NCBI GenBank assembly: GCA_003344405.1
Contig: NOWV01000014.1
Span: 310,001-374,000 of the forward strand
DNA: 64,000 nucleotides
Origin: Trichoplax sp. H2
Taxonomy: Eukaryota > Placozoa > Uniplacotomia > Trichoplacea
Direction of reading: 5' to 3'
Shown here: positions 50,001 to 64,000 of the stretch, one piece after another
Numbering within the stretch: the first letter of the stretch is position 1
How the letters are laid out: each line of letters opens with the position of its first letter
Translations under genes and position numbers: made by a program
The notes under the pieces: model-generated
Told to the model about the DNA's origin: nothing
The model's database searches: none
What the model saw: the letters and a program-made list of their open reading frames with translations, nothing else

Positions 50001-53000
50001 CATTGGTAAAGAGGTCTGTCAACATCTATTCATTGCTTAAAGTGTGCCATAATAATAAATAATAGTACTTCGGAGCACACCTGCGAACGGTTTAGTGCCC
50101 GCTTACAGATGTCTTGTATAGTTCAAAAATGGTCGGCAAAATAGTCATCGTCCCTACTCTTGGGTATACGTTATAAAATATTCTAGGTACGCTTCGCTGA
50201 AACTTCCCTATTCATGGTGCATTATAAGATGTATTATACATCATTCAATACGTCCAAATTAAATAATGAATAATTAATCGAAAGTAATTCCAATTTTCCG
50301 GTAGGACAAACACAGCTTTGAAAATGTTTAAGAAACTGATTTTTTCTGTGAGAAACGGGCTGGCATCGGCTGTTGTACGGCCCAGTACAACAGCGGATAT
50401 TCATACTTCAGCAATAAATCAATCGATCGCTCAGCCAACCTATAAATAAATCATTGGACGTATTTAAACGTCTAGGGATAGGAGTGTTATAAGAAATGGG
50501 GCAGTAATTTAGGTAAAAGTGGCTATGATTTGACGATAATGGAAGTAATCTATGATTCATGACTGATAGAATGGAGGCCAAAGAAAGTTATTGAACCTGC
50601 GCTACAAAAGCTTATAATATTCGAACGCCTGTATTAGTCTATGCATTTTACAAGAAGTAAAATACTTTTATAGCCTTGAATCTCGTAACCTTCTAGTGTT
50701 GTAATAGCTTATTCTATGCAACCCTAAATCCAATGAATGAATAATCTATAACAAATAGAGAAAACGCGTAATTCTTGATTGTTTATCCTATTGCTTTTCT
50801 ACTATCATATCCTATCACATTACACTCGCAAACATGCCAAATACTTATACTCAAGTAGTTTGCTTATGATACAGCAGTTACCCTTCAAGAATGTTAAAAA
50901 AATAAAATTAGCACAATCTCGTTTGATTTAACTCAAATTGAGTGCAATGCTATAGTAGAAGTAACGCTGTAACCTTGATCATTCAGCATTTCAGCTTTTC
51001 TATAGTTCGCAGTGAGGAGCCTTGATATTTAAAGACCATTGATTAGTTGTAATTCCAGATTTCTAGTCATCAGCTTAATTCATGACTGAGCATAAGTTAC
51101 CTGATAATATTTAGTAGTCTAGAATTGTGGACTGTTGTAGATTAGTGATTGTGGTAGACCTTTCTTAGATCTACTTTGACTCTATCGTCAATAAGATATC
51201 AGGTAGCTACGGTAAAAAAATGATGTATGGCAGCATGTAGGCTATGTAGTACCTGATTTCTGCAACTCTTATTTTGGACATGGGAGCAAACATTGAAATC
51301 ACAGCATTCTCACTGAAAGTTGGAATATCGGGTATGACATTAGCAGTACTGTTTCCATTCAAACTTTCCATGACAGAATATTGTAGAATGTGCACAGATC
51401 AATAATAAGATAGTATTTCTATTTCCTTCCCTTCCCATAACTATACGAAGAGCAGAACATGGCCTAGAATTCCTGATGGAATATCTTCAACTAAACGCAT
51501 ACTTTTTAGCTCTGAAGATCAAATACCTCTAGATTATTCTACAATAAGTAACATAACCGTAGGTCAAGCGACTGTTCTACAGCCATCAAGAATCAAGTAA
51601 ATAACTGTAAGATTGGATAGAGATCAAGGTAAATTCTCTTCTATTCCATGTGGAATCGAAAAGAAAGTATATGGGCGATTAGTGTGTTAGACATACGCCT
51701 CATTTGAACTAAATTTATCTGTTATTCTATGCAGAAACTAATTTCTCTGGTACAATACTGCGATAATAAATTCAACTCTGTATGACCAGTTGGCACTGAG
51801 GATAGATGCAGTTGTTAAGACAAATTAAAATTCCAAATATACAATTTCTCTTTCTATCTTGTGAGGTACATATTTTATGCAGCGTTTGAATGATGCTTGG
51901 CACTTAATCTGCCTGTCTTATCGTTCTCACTCATGGGCATCACTAAGTACGATCTTGCCATACCATGATCTTGCAACATTTGTGTGCATTACTCTTACAG
52001 TTTCTCTCATCTTTTTGATAAATGAATGAGATGAGAGTATTAGTTGAAGAATTTGGTAAAGTTTTACCACTAGTCAAACCCTGTAAAGCATATACTTGAC
52101 TCTTAGATGAGTAGTTTAGAATAGGACCTGTTCTATTATTAATCTCGTTGTGGGTTAGATTTGCAGTATAGCATGACCATAGACTTTCCTTATAACAGCA
52201 TCGTAATCAAAAGACACTTTCTAGAACGGCATTAGAACTCAAAAAACCGGGAATGTTAAATGTATATTTATAGTAATTGTTAAAAGGCACTAAATTGCGG
52301 TCAAGCCTTAGTTCTTCATAACCCTAATAATCAACCTTTTCTATTTCATTAGAGCAGTAATATTTATCTTAAATCGTAGCTTGACTTTGACTTTGAAATA
52401 CTGTATCTATTCCTTGATAACTGTGAATATCTTGGAACGTTTAACATAGAGCAAGGCAACTTTTCACCTGATGGAAAAACTTTCGTAGAAATATGTGTAA
52501 AATTTTAAATACTGGAGTTAATTTCTATCGCATATCAGCTAATCGATGCTGCATTCATATGATTTAATAACAATTTTGTAATAGCGATTTCATGCGTGCA
52601 CTATACTGTACACCACTGCAATGGATTCAAATGAAATTAAGAATTCTTCTTAGTAATTTAATACGCATATAAACATATGCATATAAATACACTATCCTTA
52701 CAAGGCAGATGCATGATCCGTTTCAATCACAATTTAATGTGTTTATTGCACTCAAGATTGAAAAACTGAATAAGATTAGCATATTTATTTCTACCTTTCC
52801 TCTTAACTGTATCCTTCAATTTGGCAATCCACGCACAGAGCCATATGTGTAACCATGGACTACAGTACTAAATCTCACGTAGGCTTTAGAAATTCATGAT
52901 GTAATCCTTTAGAGTAATAAAAAGGTTACATTTTACCTTTATGGTAGGATAAGAGTCTAGACAGTCTCGCCAATTGTATTACTGTATAGTCCATTTTCTA

Positions 53001-56000
53001 TAGAATAAATTGTTTTTTTTACATAAGTTTACTCTTACTATACATTTATGTTGAGTAAACGTCTGCATAGAGCGCAACAACCATTGTGGAACAGCTTGGA
53101 TCATAATACGTAAACCAATATACGAGCATACTCAAATCCTATTATGGCTGGTATATAATAACGCCTCTCTATAATCATATCATAATTCAATAACTTAGGC
53201 GAACGTTATTGTTATTAATATTCGATCATTTAAACGGAACTAGACGATGAAATCAGCTAATGGGAACTATGGCCATGGCTGATTTTTTTGTTAGCAATGA
53301 TGGTACAATAATAATTTATAATCGGAATTTTAACAACTGTATACGATACAAATGTACATATGTTTCAATGGTCTACGAGAATATTTACGGCTGTGAGACG
53401 TAATATCATAGGTAGACTCGAACTATTAGTAATATCTGCCAAGAATGGAATTTAGCTATTTTGTCAACAATAGATGCAAAATTAAGCCAATAGAATAGAT
53501 TCCATCTGTCTTTTTGATTTTACATCATTACATAATATATATTAGCTAGCGAGTGGGATAATAATGACGTTAACTTTAGCTTTCGATTAAGTCAATATAG
53601 GCCGATGACCTTATCACAAACTAGAAATTGCTATTATTCGCGATGTCATTAAATTCCTTGTTTTTACAAAATTTTTCATTCAAGTATTTCTTAGTAGCTT
53701 CAATTAGAAGTTAATTGAATACAATGTAAATAGAATGGGATCATGTAGTTTTGACAACCTTTTCTTATATCTCCATTTGTAAGCAGTGGCCTTCTATACG
53801 TCACTATTAGGGTAATACTAAATTCAATTTACTGTAAGTAGGATAATATGTTAATTTTCTATATGATTAAAGTCACAAATAGACAACGTAATTAAAATTC
53901 TTGTAACCAATTCTTATTCCAAATTTTCTGTGTAAACTATGCATAAAGATAAGGCTTAACAGTTGACGTAATAATTTTGTATATTTATCCGTGTCCATGC
54001 GACTAAATCTTATAAACAGTTCGATTTGTTGCGTAGACAGAAAAGTTAGGGTTAAAAAAATCGTATCCGAGTGCATTGAACTATAATTGAAGTTTAGCTT
54101 TTCTATAAATTTAACGTAATTTACTGATTACTTAATAATTTAATTTAATTCTTGGCTATTGTTTCACTAATTTCCCTTAATTAATAATAACATCTATTTC
54201 TATGATATACAATCAGCTTTTTAACTAGTAGGATTCGATAATGACTAGGAAATTACATATTTTTAATGCTCTTGGCTTACTGTAATTAATCGATTGAGAT
54301 GGTCGTGTACTTATGCTTGGTAGCATAAGTATTTCTGATTAGCTATAATGTATCTAAAAATTTTAGAATAGCTTAATTTAAGGTTGCATAATTACTTAAA
54401 TAATTCTCTTTTGGCTTTCTGCCCTTAGCAATTACAATATTTAACATAGAATCAGATCCAATCTTACGAAGTCTTGCTATTTCAATTAAAATATCGTACT
54501 GTATCTCCTTGAACGTTGTAATGTCTCGAGATGAACATGACAAGTTTTCCTTCATTTATGTTTTTTTGGCATTTAGCAAAATACCGGTAACAATTGTCAA
54601 CGTAATTTTTATTTACTAGTTTGATTATTAGTCAAATTCAATTGATGATAACAATCTCATTAGCAATGCACAGGCAATTAATTGAATACCTACTCGAATA
54701 GCTACCTATAGTTTTCTCTATTTGTTAACACTTACAAGTACCGGTAGTATTTTTTCTCGTGAGTCTTACTGTTTTCGATATGGTTATTCATATTAATAAC
54801 AGCTTTTAAATGGCTTGATTAAAGAAATTAATGGATTATACTCTATAATATGATTGTTAGCAGGAAATGTAATATCTTATTTTATCAGAAGGTTAACATG
54901 AAGTAGTGCATACTTTATAATCATAGGAAATATCGCAGTACAAGTTACCAGCAAAATTGGTTAAATTCCTTCTTTAATTGCTTACAGTGCTTTAGTGGAG
55001 AAGTTGTTACTGAAAAGTATAACTATCAAATTAGGTTTTATTTTCATAGATACAATATAATACATAATCTTTTTCTATACGTCTAATTAAAACAGACATA
55101 CTATAGTGTAAAACAATACTTCTTTAGCTTTACTATTTATGCAATATTTTTCCATGTAACTTTTACGTAATGAGCTAGTACTATGATAATAATTGATCTA
55201 TAGCCTAATGTGTAAGCCGGTATTATGGCTATTTTTAAAATTCAATCGTCAAGATTATCGGGAATCGAAACGATCATGAGGTGATATATATTTTCTCGCA
55301 ATGTTTGTTGGCTTTAATGGACAGATGTATAGCACCATTATCCTGGAATAAACGAGAAGTTATAATCAACAACAGATAAAACAAAAAAACATAAGACTAA
55401 TATCGATCTATTATCATCATTATTTAAGTCGACATTGTCCAGATATTTATGGATTATAATCAATTAAAATGCAGACTTCTCTATTGATGTAATTTAATAA
55501 TAGATATAGATGTATCAATGTCTTTAAAGTGAAATGCATTTTATCATTTTTCATTCACTTGTTTCCATTTCTTTGATTGCTTATCACTTTAGATATGATG
55601 TAAAGTAATTTTACCTATTGGTCGTCATATTGACGTCAATAAATGAAGTAATCGTATAATAATAATAGAATAACGGCCAGCCAATAAGTAATAATGTTAC
55701 ATTGACAGGATAAAAATGAACTACTATGGCAAGTGCGATATCGTATACGGTACTAGTGTAAAAGATAGTAAATATTATTTATGACTTGTTTTCATGATAT
55801 TACTTTTGTCTTACAATAATCATAATTACCTGGAATCAGAAAGAAAGGCAGATATTATATTTATTTATAACCCTAGAGAATTGAATTATAAAGGCAGTAA
55901 TGACAGCAATGTCAGCTAATTTGAAAGCAAATGAAAGCATCGGTCATGATATATCCAGGACAAATATAAATTATTATCATAGCTAGATAGCATTTGGTAA

Positions 56001-56710
56001 AAGTTATGAAAGCAATATTTAGTATGGTTATAACCGTACATGTTATTTTAAAGCCAATACAAAAAGCAGGTATAATCCCCTACAATCATGTTTTCTTTCT
56101 TCCTTTTTATTTTTTTCTCCTTAATATCATTTTTATAACCCTTCAATGCATTTCTTAAATAGTATGAGATGTTATTTCCTTATTGCTATTGATTCAATCT
56201 TTCGTCATATGAGTGTCTTCGCTATTAATTTATATTATTATTTTTATTACATTTGCTACTGATTGCCATTCTCCTCAGTTTTCTTCTACGTATAATTATT
56301 GTATCTGTAAGTTAACAGTAATCCCTGTAAAAGTCTTGATACTAAATCGTAGCGTAAGATTTATGTAAAACATTGTCAAGAAGTTCATCTACTGTTTAGA
56401 TGCATATTTACTCATTTGCTTAATGTATAGATTAGATATTAGAAGCTGCAGAAGAAAAGCGATCACTGCACCATTACGAAAGTTAACCAATATTTGGGGG
56501 CATTATTCTTAAGCTGTCACTATTGGTATTGCAGTACAAAGAATATTCATATTTAAGTATCAGGTAGGCCTAAAATCTTGTTTGCCACTTCGTCTTAGCT
56601 ATCGAAATTTATACCGATCAACTATTGAACGAATTTTTAAAATTTCGCAAAATTTTAAATGAACTATCGTTTCTTTGACCAAAAACCCCAGGCCATAAGT
56701 CAAGTAAGTG
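47032..56710. other. Gene-poor region, right part
   Basis: 9.7 kb with no gene I can assign. A possible two-exon reading on the minus strand (48009-48517) is described in the findings. Overlapping open frames at 48586-48725 and 48969-49184 compete with each other in the same place, which argues for chance. A 10-C run lies at 48842-48851. The last part should contain the promoter of the ANKFN1-like gene. Confidence 0.5.
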
Positions 56711-59700
56711 ATGAGGATGGCTGTTGTGATAAAAAATGGCGATAATCATGGAAATAATGATAGAAACGAAAGAAAACTACAACGACGCCATACTTGGTCT
56801 TGTAAAAAGGCATGGCTAGGGTTGAATAACGCTTTAGGTAGCCGGCGTTTATCAGGCGCTAAAAAACGACCAAATCGGGCAGGACCTGATACTTGGGATG
56901 GTAAGTAACTATTCGTAGTTATAAATAGCTGCACTAGTATCGTTGATTGTCTCCACAGTGACGTATAGTTAGAAATGAGAAAGCGTTTTCTTGCATCTCT
57001 ATGTATGCTCTATAATAAGTCTGTAGACAAAAGTAAATCTTCCAAATTTTTTATTTATACTTTATATAGTTTTAAAATCTGAAATATTTTCCTAAAATTA
57101 TAAAAGCATCTTTGTATAATTTAAACATTAATTTTAACCGCTTAATTCCCCAGAAAGATTATTTCATTGTTATAGTTATAGCTCAATAAATCTTTATCTT
57201 TACCCATAACTGTTTTATAGCAAAGTAATTTTATAATATGAATGACATCCATTCGTATTATTTTATGGATGTAACAGATACAGTAGTTATTAGTACCAGT
57301 AAATGTGTAAGTAACACAAGTCATCCTTCTTTACGTGATTTATTTATTTAATATTACCCAACAAAGCGATGGTCGTTTATGGTCAAATTTATCTTATTCC
57401 TTATATGAATAAGGTATTTTTATTGGGTCTCATAAGTGCTCATTTTCTACATCATTTTTAATTCTTGCACTATGTAGAAGAAGATGAGGAACAGATGCAT
57501 ACTATTCAAGGTAAAATATGGCTATACTGCCATTTATTTCATCTAGATTGACTTTATTGTGAAGAATGTTTATACACCTAGATTCTTGTTGACTACCTAA
57601 GCGATATTTTATCTAAATTTCCTTTCTCGCTTTAAACCATGCTTATAAAGTTTTTTGCATTTGGAATTTATTACCCTGAGATTTTTACTAGTAATTTCAT
57701 AAAATATCTAGTCATCTTAAACATCACAACATTCGTTTTGTTCAATATAGAAAACTGTACTAGCCTAAACTGCGTGTAAATCAAAGCTAGTACGTAAACA
57801 AGCTGTGTTTTTCCTTTATGGATTTCTCTCAAATATTACGTTGTTTTCTCGTTGATTAGATTTAGTTAAATGCATCTGTGATAATAACGAGGCTGAACTT
57901 AGAGAAATACTGAAAGCAGATGACGTTGATATCAACCAGTAAGCCTTCTGTTATAGATTATAAATGTACTTTGTTCCTGTCTATATGATTTCGCGGAATT
58001 TGTACTTTCATTTTCAATTTGTTGTTGATAATGTTAATTTAATTCAATGAAAAGTTGCTGTATTTAACGATATTTCGTAATTCTGTCATCTTTCAGACAA
58101 TATTTCGGTCAGTTAACTCCTCTTGATATTGCTATCATGTTAAATAATCAGACAATGATACAATTATTGGTATTGAATGCTGCAGAAGAGAACAAAGCTC
58201 GTAAGTAGAAAGCATAATAAATGCTCTATCCAGCATTTATCTTGCAACCTATTATTCGATCTTATATATTAAGTAAAGGCATCAATATTTCCTCATAACT
58301 GTTATTGCCATCATATAATCATAGTCATAACTACCACATAATTCTAAATAGCGACAATAATATTACTTGCTATCGAATTTTGAAAATAGACTTTTAACCA
58401 AGTATTGCGCATAAGAATTCTAATGTAAATATGTCATATAGTTTAGTCGTCAAATAAGAGAATAAACATACCTAGTCACATAATTTTCTGTAGTAAATAA
58501 TTTAACACATGGAATACATATAACGATAATTTTCGCTGGTAGTTCTAAAAGAAATAAAGTTAGCTAGTCCTAGTCTATCATAACGTAACAGTATTCTATG
58601 TACTAGCCATCATTATTCTTACCTATCAAAATGTGGCCATCATCTTTTATAAAATGTAATAAAAAAGGACTGAAAGTTTCTTATCCTATTAAAATTGAAA
58701 CAGTTGTGAAAGATCCCTATGCAAGATTAAAACAGCTGAAACAATTGGATGGTGAAATTAGCAGCAAATTAAAGGAAATATCTGCCCATAATGTCGAAGG
58801 TGCTGAAAATTTAACCAAGGTTCGAAATTGATTGCGCGCCATAATGGATAAATTGATGATAAAACTATTTATCAAGTTACATGAATTTTGAAATATCTTT
58901 TGCTTGGTATTCGTGATCAAAACCATTATGTTATTTTATGCTTCTGCTCTACAGCATTTGTAGTGATAATTAGCAGTTTATTTAAAAATTAATGATATCA
59001 CTTTCAACTACATTTCACTTTTTACACACGCTATAGGATGGTAACGATAAGCTTTTAGATGCTAAAGGGTGGAAACTAAAAAAAGAATTAGTTACTAAAA
59101 TGATACAATCTATTGATTGTGCAAGTAAGTATAGAAAGCCCTATCATAAATTCTTATAAATTAACCAGCATTTCTTCTCGTAACTTAATAGAATTATTGT
59201 TAATTGTTCGTTATACGGAAGTGTATTATGATAAAGGTTTAATTCTAACAATTTGAACAAGTTGTCAACATTCACAGAATATTTGTTGCTTTAATTAATG
59301 TAAAATATTGATCTCACTAATAGATCTTCCTGAGCCACCAATGGAGGTTTTGCTAAAAACTAGATCATCTACAACCATTATAATTAAATACGTCCCTTCA
59401 TCAGTTGATAATGGTTCAATGATAACAAATTACAAAAGTAAATAAGAATTTTGCTACGGTTCAAAAATTCAATAATTATGCATTTCAATATTTATTTTAA
59501 TTCTCTTCTTTTTAATCAGTTGAATGGAGTCGTAATTCCTCGTTTGTTCCAATTAGTGGTGAGAAAATAATTGCTTATAATGAGAAGCCAGAGCATTATT
59601 TAATGAATGTAGTACAGGCAAGTTAGGAGCTTGGATTATTTTATACCAGATACACAGTTATTTACCAAAAACTTTCTATTTATTCAGGAACATCCATGTT

Positions 59701-62700
59701 ATGTACGGGTGTCTGCCTATAATATGAGCGGCTATGGACAACCTAAGTTATCTAATCCGGAGTTCATATCTTCCAAAAGTAAGTAACACCTTTGATTTTT
59801 TTAATCATAACTACCATAACTCGGAATTTATAAAATTTTATTTTTAAATTTTATAATAGTTTACTTTTTACAATTATTACAGACTGGTACAATTACAGTG
59901 AAAGCTATCAGACTAGGAAATCTGCTTGCGTAAAATCCTTGCAAAATATTGTCGCCGAGGATATTTGTAGAATAGAAAGTGCTCTTAAAGATAACATTAG
60001 AGGTAATATCGTCTTGTTAATAAAATAAACTGATCGAATATGGATTTTTGTGTGGTATTAGCATGTATTCTTATTTGGAATACGTCAGCCTAAACATGAG
60101 AATAATGCAATCTTTATACCAAAAGTAATGCCTACTTATTTATCATATCAGCCTATCTACAAGTACTGTATTGATTTGTTTTCAAATTAGTCCAGTACTA
60201 AATGATTGAGTTATCATTTCTATGCCACCTCTTATATAAAGATTAACTGTGTATGCAGTATGTAATATTGTAGTTCACTTACACTATACTCCACTCTTGA
60301 ATCGCCTAAGAAAATAGTAAATGATTGCAACATATAATTTAATAAAAATTGACGTTTTGGTTTAATGTGAATTCAATAGCAAACGAAGTCAACGAGCCAG
60401 TACGATACGCGAGACGTCGATCAAGCACTTTACAGAAATTTTTTTTGCCATCTTTGAAACTTTCCAAGCACTTAAAACGGTACGAAAGTTTATATATTAT
60501 TTCAAAAATGAGAGATAATCATAAAATGCTATTACCGTGTCGTAAGCACGAAAGAAATTATGCTAGAAAATTCGAACAGTAGTTTTACAGTGGATTTTCA
60601 AGAGCTATATTGATTGCGTTCATTTAGTGGGTTTTTTATATTAATATTTTAATAAGCTACTAATTGAATTGGTTCAATACCTGCTATAGATGGTAATGTC
60701 TTTAAATCTATCCAATTTTCTTTTGTTATTAGAGCTATTTATTTGAGTGTTTTATTCTACACGCCAAATGGAAAAATCTTAGTTTCCGCGGATGACCTTA
60801 TCATACCTGTTATTGAAATTGATGACAGCTGCTTTAATATTACTCAACAAGAAATGGCTTGGTTTAGCAAGGTATATTCTTAAATTACTGAATCATATAT
60901 ATGAATGCTTATCCAATTATTCAATTTTGTTTTTTAATAAAGACGAACTAAAATTTATTATTACTATCCGATAATCAGTTGACATTTGCATGGGATAAAG
61001 CTCGAAAGATGCTAGAAAATATGGATTACTGTATGTCCACTACAAGTAATTTAATAAGGAAAAAAATTTTACAGTCCGTTACAGCTTATCAGGTAACTTC
61101 TATAAGGATAAATGATATAAAGGTAATACGAGATGACTAACTTTTGCACTATGATTGGTAATTGTTCATCAGCAAGCCTTTTGCATCAGTGATTTAGGAA
61201 AATTGTATCACGAGCCTATTCGTGGTGGGCAAAAATCCGTAATTTTCTGTTTGATTAATGAAATTGAGGTTAGATAATTTGCTTAAATATTGTTTATTGC
61301 CAGGTTATCATCATAATAATATTTATGTCCTTGCTTAATAGAGTCCCAATGCACTCCATACAGGAATGTCGTTTAAATGGATTTCTACTAATAAAATAGG
61401 ACGTAGATTGACGAGTTCTTCATTAGATCAGACAAACGTTAGCGAAGTATTAATGACAAGAACAAATGAGTTGATAGAATATCACGCCAAATCTTGCGTT
61501 ACTTTTTCGAGGTATCTTGAAATTTAATTGCCAAGCTGTAATAGTGTAACTGCAACTACGTTCAATGTATACTACATTTATCATACTAAAATTATTACTG
61601 GATCATTACTTAGTTACATAGTAATGTCTAAATTTTGATAGGCTTTTATCTTAATTTTTAAATACAAAATTAGGGGATTATACTTGGGTTATGTGAAGTT
61701 ACGTTGCACAATAAATGATATTGCTGTCATGACGGATGCCAGTTCGCCAAATACTTTACCATTTGAAAAAATAAGAGACAATCCTATTATTGGAAGGTTG
61801 GCGAATTGATTAAATTTTTTATGAAATTTAAAATAAATGGAATGCACAGCAGTATTCCTGTTAATACATTACAGTTCAAATTTTATAGTTAATATTTGCG
61901 TCGATAGTCTTTGAATCTGAATTGCGCCGACCTGAGCAAATATTTAATAATTTTAAATACAATGCATTATACATTTATAGACAAGAGATTGAATGGTTAC
62001 AAAATGTAGATGGTAAAAAGGTGAAAGAAACAAAAGTAGGTATTTTTAACTTAAGATATGGTATAATAGTTTCCATAGTTTGATAATATTAAAAATCATA
62101 TGAGATTTTGACGTGGGAATAACGTTTCTTAATCGTTTTATAATTAGGTTGCGGACTCTCGAAATGGTAGCTTGTTAAATTTTCAAAAAGCATTGGGTAG
62201 TGCCGCTAGAAAATTACTGTGGCGATTAGATCCTGAGGAGGTAAGCATTTACATAGACAATATCACACTTTATATATTTGATCAGGCAATAATAATTAAT
62301 TTCTATTATTTATTGATATAGAAAAAATATGATCACTATCTCTTAATGAACTGTAAAGTTGTGGAATTAAATGAAAATGTCACTTTTATATTGATTCATC
62401 CATCCGCTGATTCTATCAACTGTATAAAAAATGATGCTAATTCTATAACGGCTAATGGGTATTACTTCCTTCCTATAACGCATTTTGAATTAGGCAAGTA
62501 TAAATAGAGCATGAATATTGCTATCAGACTATCAATATTTTGTGATACTTTAGTAGTGCATTTAGCGATGATATTGCTGTCCGACTGCTGTTTATGTTAT
62601 TGATGGAATGTATACTTACGACGGTTATTATACTTTAGCTTGTTTGTATATGTATGAACCGGAAATAGTCCAGTCATATTGTTGGCTTTCACTTATTCTA

Positions 62701-63322
62701 AATGTTCTAGAAAATATGGCAAAGAGGGCTGAGAGAGAGGTACTTATGTTAATAATGATGGGATATCCTTCAATTTGATGTTAATAAAGAATCTTATTTA
62801 GGATTATACTTTTCTTTTTTGTTATTATGCCATATTTACTATATTTCAAGTAATAGTAAAGTTTGGAGCTGCTTCTAAACGTAGCATCAAACTTTTATTC
62901 TTGATTACTTTAAAACGAATGTGATCTATCAATTATACTGATATTAAAGAATACTTAGAATTTCCTATCAAATCTTATTCACTTATTAGGCAATAACACA
63001 ATCAGAAACTATGTTGGCTAAGAAACAATATCAGGAGATTATCAACTTAACAGAGGTAATAGTTGATAAGATTGCAGTAGTTTAATGAAGCAAAAAGTAT
63101 TTTTTACTCTATCAAATCTAACCATAAATTACCTTTTCGAATTTTTCTAATAAGATACTTGTCTTTTGATATTTTTAACTCGGTATCCGATGAAAATTGT
63201 AGTCTTTAGAAGCAAATTGGAAGGATATGCGATGGATTGGCGAAACCGCTTGCTATATAAGCGGACGGAATAAAGCTAAACTTTTGTACAGTGTTCCGTT
63301 GGCTCGTGTTTTGCAGCCATAG
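56711..63322 (+). CDS. ANKFN1: ANKFN1 / Wide-awake family protein (ankyrin repeats and fibronectin type III)
   Basis: Twenty-two exons: 56711-56900, 57478-57510, 57860-57938, 58097-58200, 58704-58819, 59037-59124, 59324-59437, 59520-59617, 59688-59778, 59883-60002, 60380-60479, 60733-60871, 60979-61092, 61173-61268, 61342-61511, 61674-61796, 61981-62035, 62148-62240, 62322-62493, 62639-62739, 62990-63055, 63203-63322; phases agree, 793 residues. Layout: Arg/Lys-rich N-terminus (1-63), ankyrin block about 76-136 (LTPLDIAIMLNNQ), FN3 about 204-305 (VRVSAYNMSGYGQP), then the family-specific core with PVIEIDDSCFNITQQE, LGKLYHEPIRGG and GLYLGYVKLR (about 551). Fly Wide awake affects sleep timing and vertebrate ANKFN1 affects inner-ear and behavioural traits; the biochemical role is unclear. 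An in-frame TAA at 56705-56707 precedes the chosen ATG. Two introns (after 59617 and 62493) have GC donors. Confidence 0.93.
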
Positions 63323-64000
63323 TCAATTATTGATGCAATACTAGTTCGAGATTACGCTGATTTAGCTAAATCATTTAGTAATACAAATCTCGAATTGCTA
63401 TAGACGCTGAAACTACTTTAAACGCTAATTTGCTGCGAAATTATTTGTAACATTTGCATATACTGACGTACTTTATAGTTTATTTCTATATATGAATGTA
63501 CAGCGTTTACATACGTGTTTTCAGAATAAAGTTTTATTTGTTTGAGAGCAGATTCGCTATTTCTCCGGCGTGCTATATGATTTGTCTTGTATAATTATTT
63601 GTCAGAAATACACTGTAATTGACAATTGCAAAGTTTTATCAAGACCTCAAGCAATAATTTTGCGTTATTATTATATTAAACTACAACAAATATTTGTCTA
63701 GACTATAGTTGTTTTATTTCGAGTGATGGTAACTGTTATGAGTAGAAACATCTATTGGCAAGTACTTTATATCATATATCTATTTTAATGGAGTCAAATA
63801 AATATGGTACTTCTCATAACTAAATGTCATTATTTGTGAGTCGTTTGTACTGATTGTAAAGTTCGAAATAAGTCAATCAGATCTACAGCTGTCACTGGCT
63901 TATAGTACAATTAATAATTGGATTTAAAACTGTCATGAATAGATTAATTTTTCAAACATTGTTGATAGCTGCAGGCGTTTGCTTGCCTTAATAAACAAAC
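63323..64000. other. 3' flank of the ANKFN1-like gene
   Basis: The 3' UTR and intergenic DNA to the window edge. AATAAA lies at 63525-63530. No further exon was seen. Confidence 0.5.
63525..63530 (+). promoter_or_regulatory. Candidate polyadenylation signal of the ANKFN1-like gene
   Basis: AATAAA 203 bp after the stop codon, followed by T-rich sequence (GTTTTATTTGTTTG). A plausible 3' end. Confidence 0.45.

Noticed and set aside
61850-61888. Ten-base microexon in the ANKFN1-like gene to bridge exons 61674-61796 and a reading starting 61889
   Set aside because: It would require a 29-bp intron. The acceptor at 61980 restores both phase and the conserved EIEWLQ segment without it.
1-64000. tRNA genes, rRNA, CRISPR arrays, prokaryotic operon signals
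   Set aside because: B-box-like GTTCGA strings were checked and lack tRNA arms. No spaced direct repeats of CRISPR type, and the gene structure is eukaryotic.

Overview
This window looks like nuclear DNA of an early-branching animal. It is AT-rich, and most protein genes are cut into many short exons separated by introns of about 50-400 bp. The gene set is metazoan: an axonemal ruler protein, HID1, TBC1D16, cyclin F and an ANKFN1/Wide-awake protein. A placozoan (Trichoplax or a relative) is the best guess, inferred from compact introns, base composition and conserved linkage to human chromosome 17. The species is not proven by the sequence. Most ORFs longer than 60 codons are shadows. The gene models here were built by joining exons at GT-AG (three times GC-AG) borders with matching phases and by recognising family motifs.

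Layout. 96-3253 (+): 3' half of CCDC40, whose 5' part lies left of the window. 4464-11312 (-): HID1, 27 exons found, only the short first exon missing. 11313-14655: head-to-head HID1/TBC1D16 intergenic region dominated by a GTAC-rich pentanucleotide array. 14656-19924 (+): TBC1D16, 5 exons. 23506-24228 (+): a single-exon TPMT-like methyltransferase. 28392-32916 (+): cyclin F, 19 exons, with a candidate tiny first exon at 26849. 34068-36967 (-): mitochondrial tyrosyl-tRNA synthetase, 12 exons, N-terminal exon(s) not found. 36968-56710: about 19.7 kb with no gene I can support. 56711-63322 (+): an ANKFN1/wake-type ankyrin-FN3 gene, 22 exons. No tRNA, rRNA, CRISPR array or intact transposon was recognised.

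The genes do not form a pathway. The strongest biological signal is positional. CCDC40 and TBC1D16 are neighbours in human 17q25.3, HID1 is at 17q25.1 and ANKFN1 at 17q22, so four of the seven genes share one human chromosome arm. Other points worth a look are the self-complementary TACTG/CAGTA arrays around promoters, three GC-AG introns, a TPMT relative that is intronless and lacks the substrate-contact arginines, and two short stop-free introns whose lengths are multiples of three.
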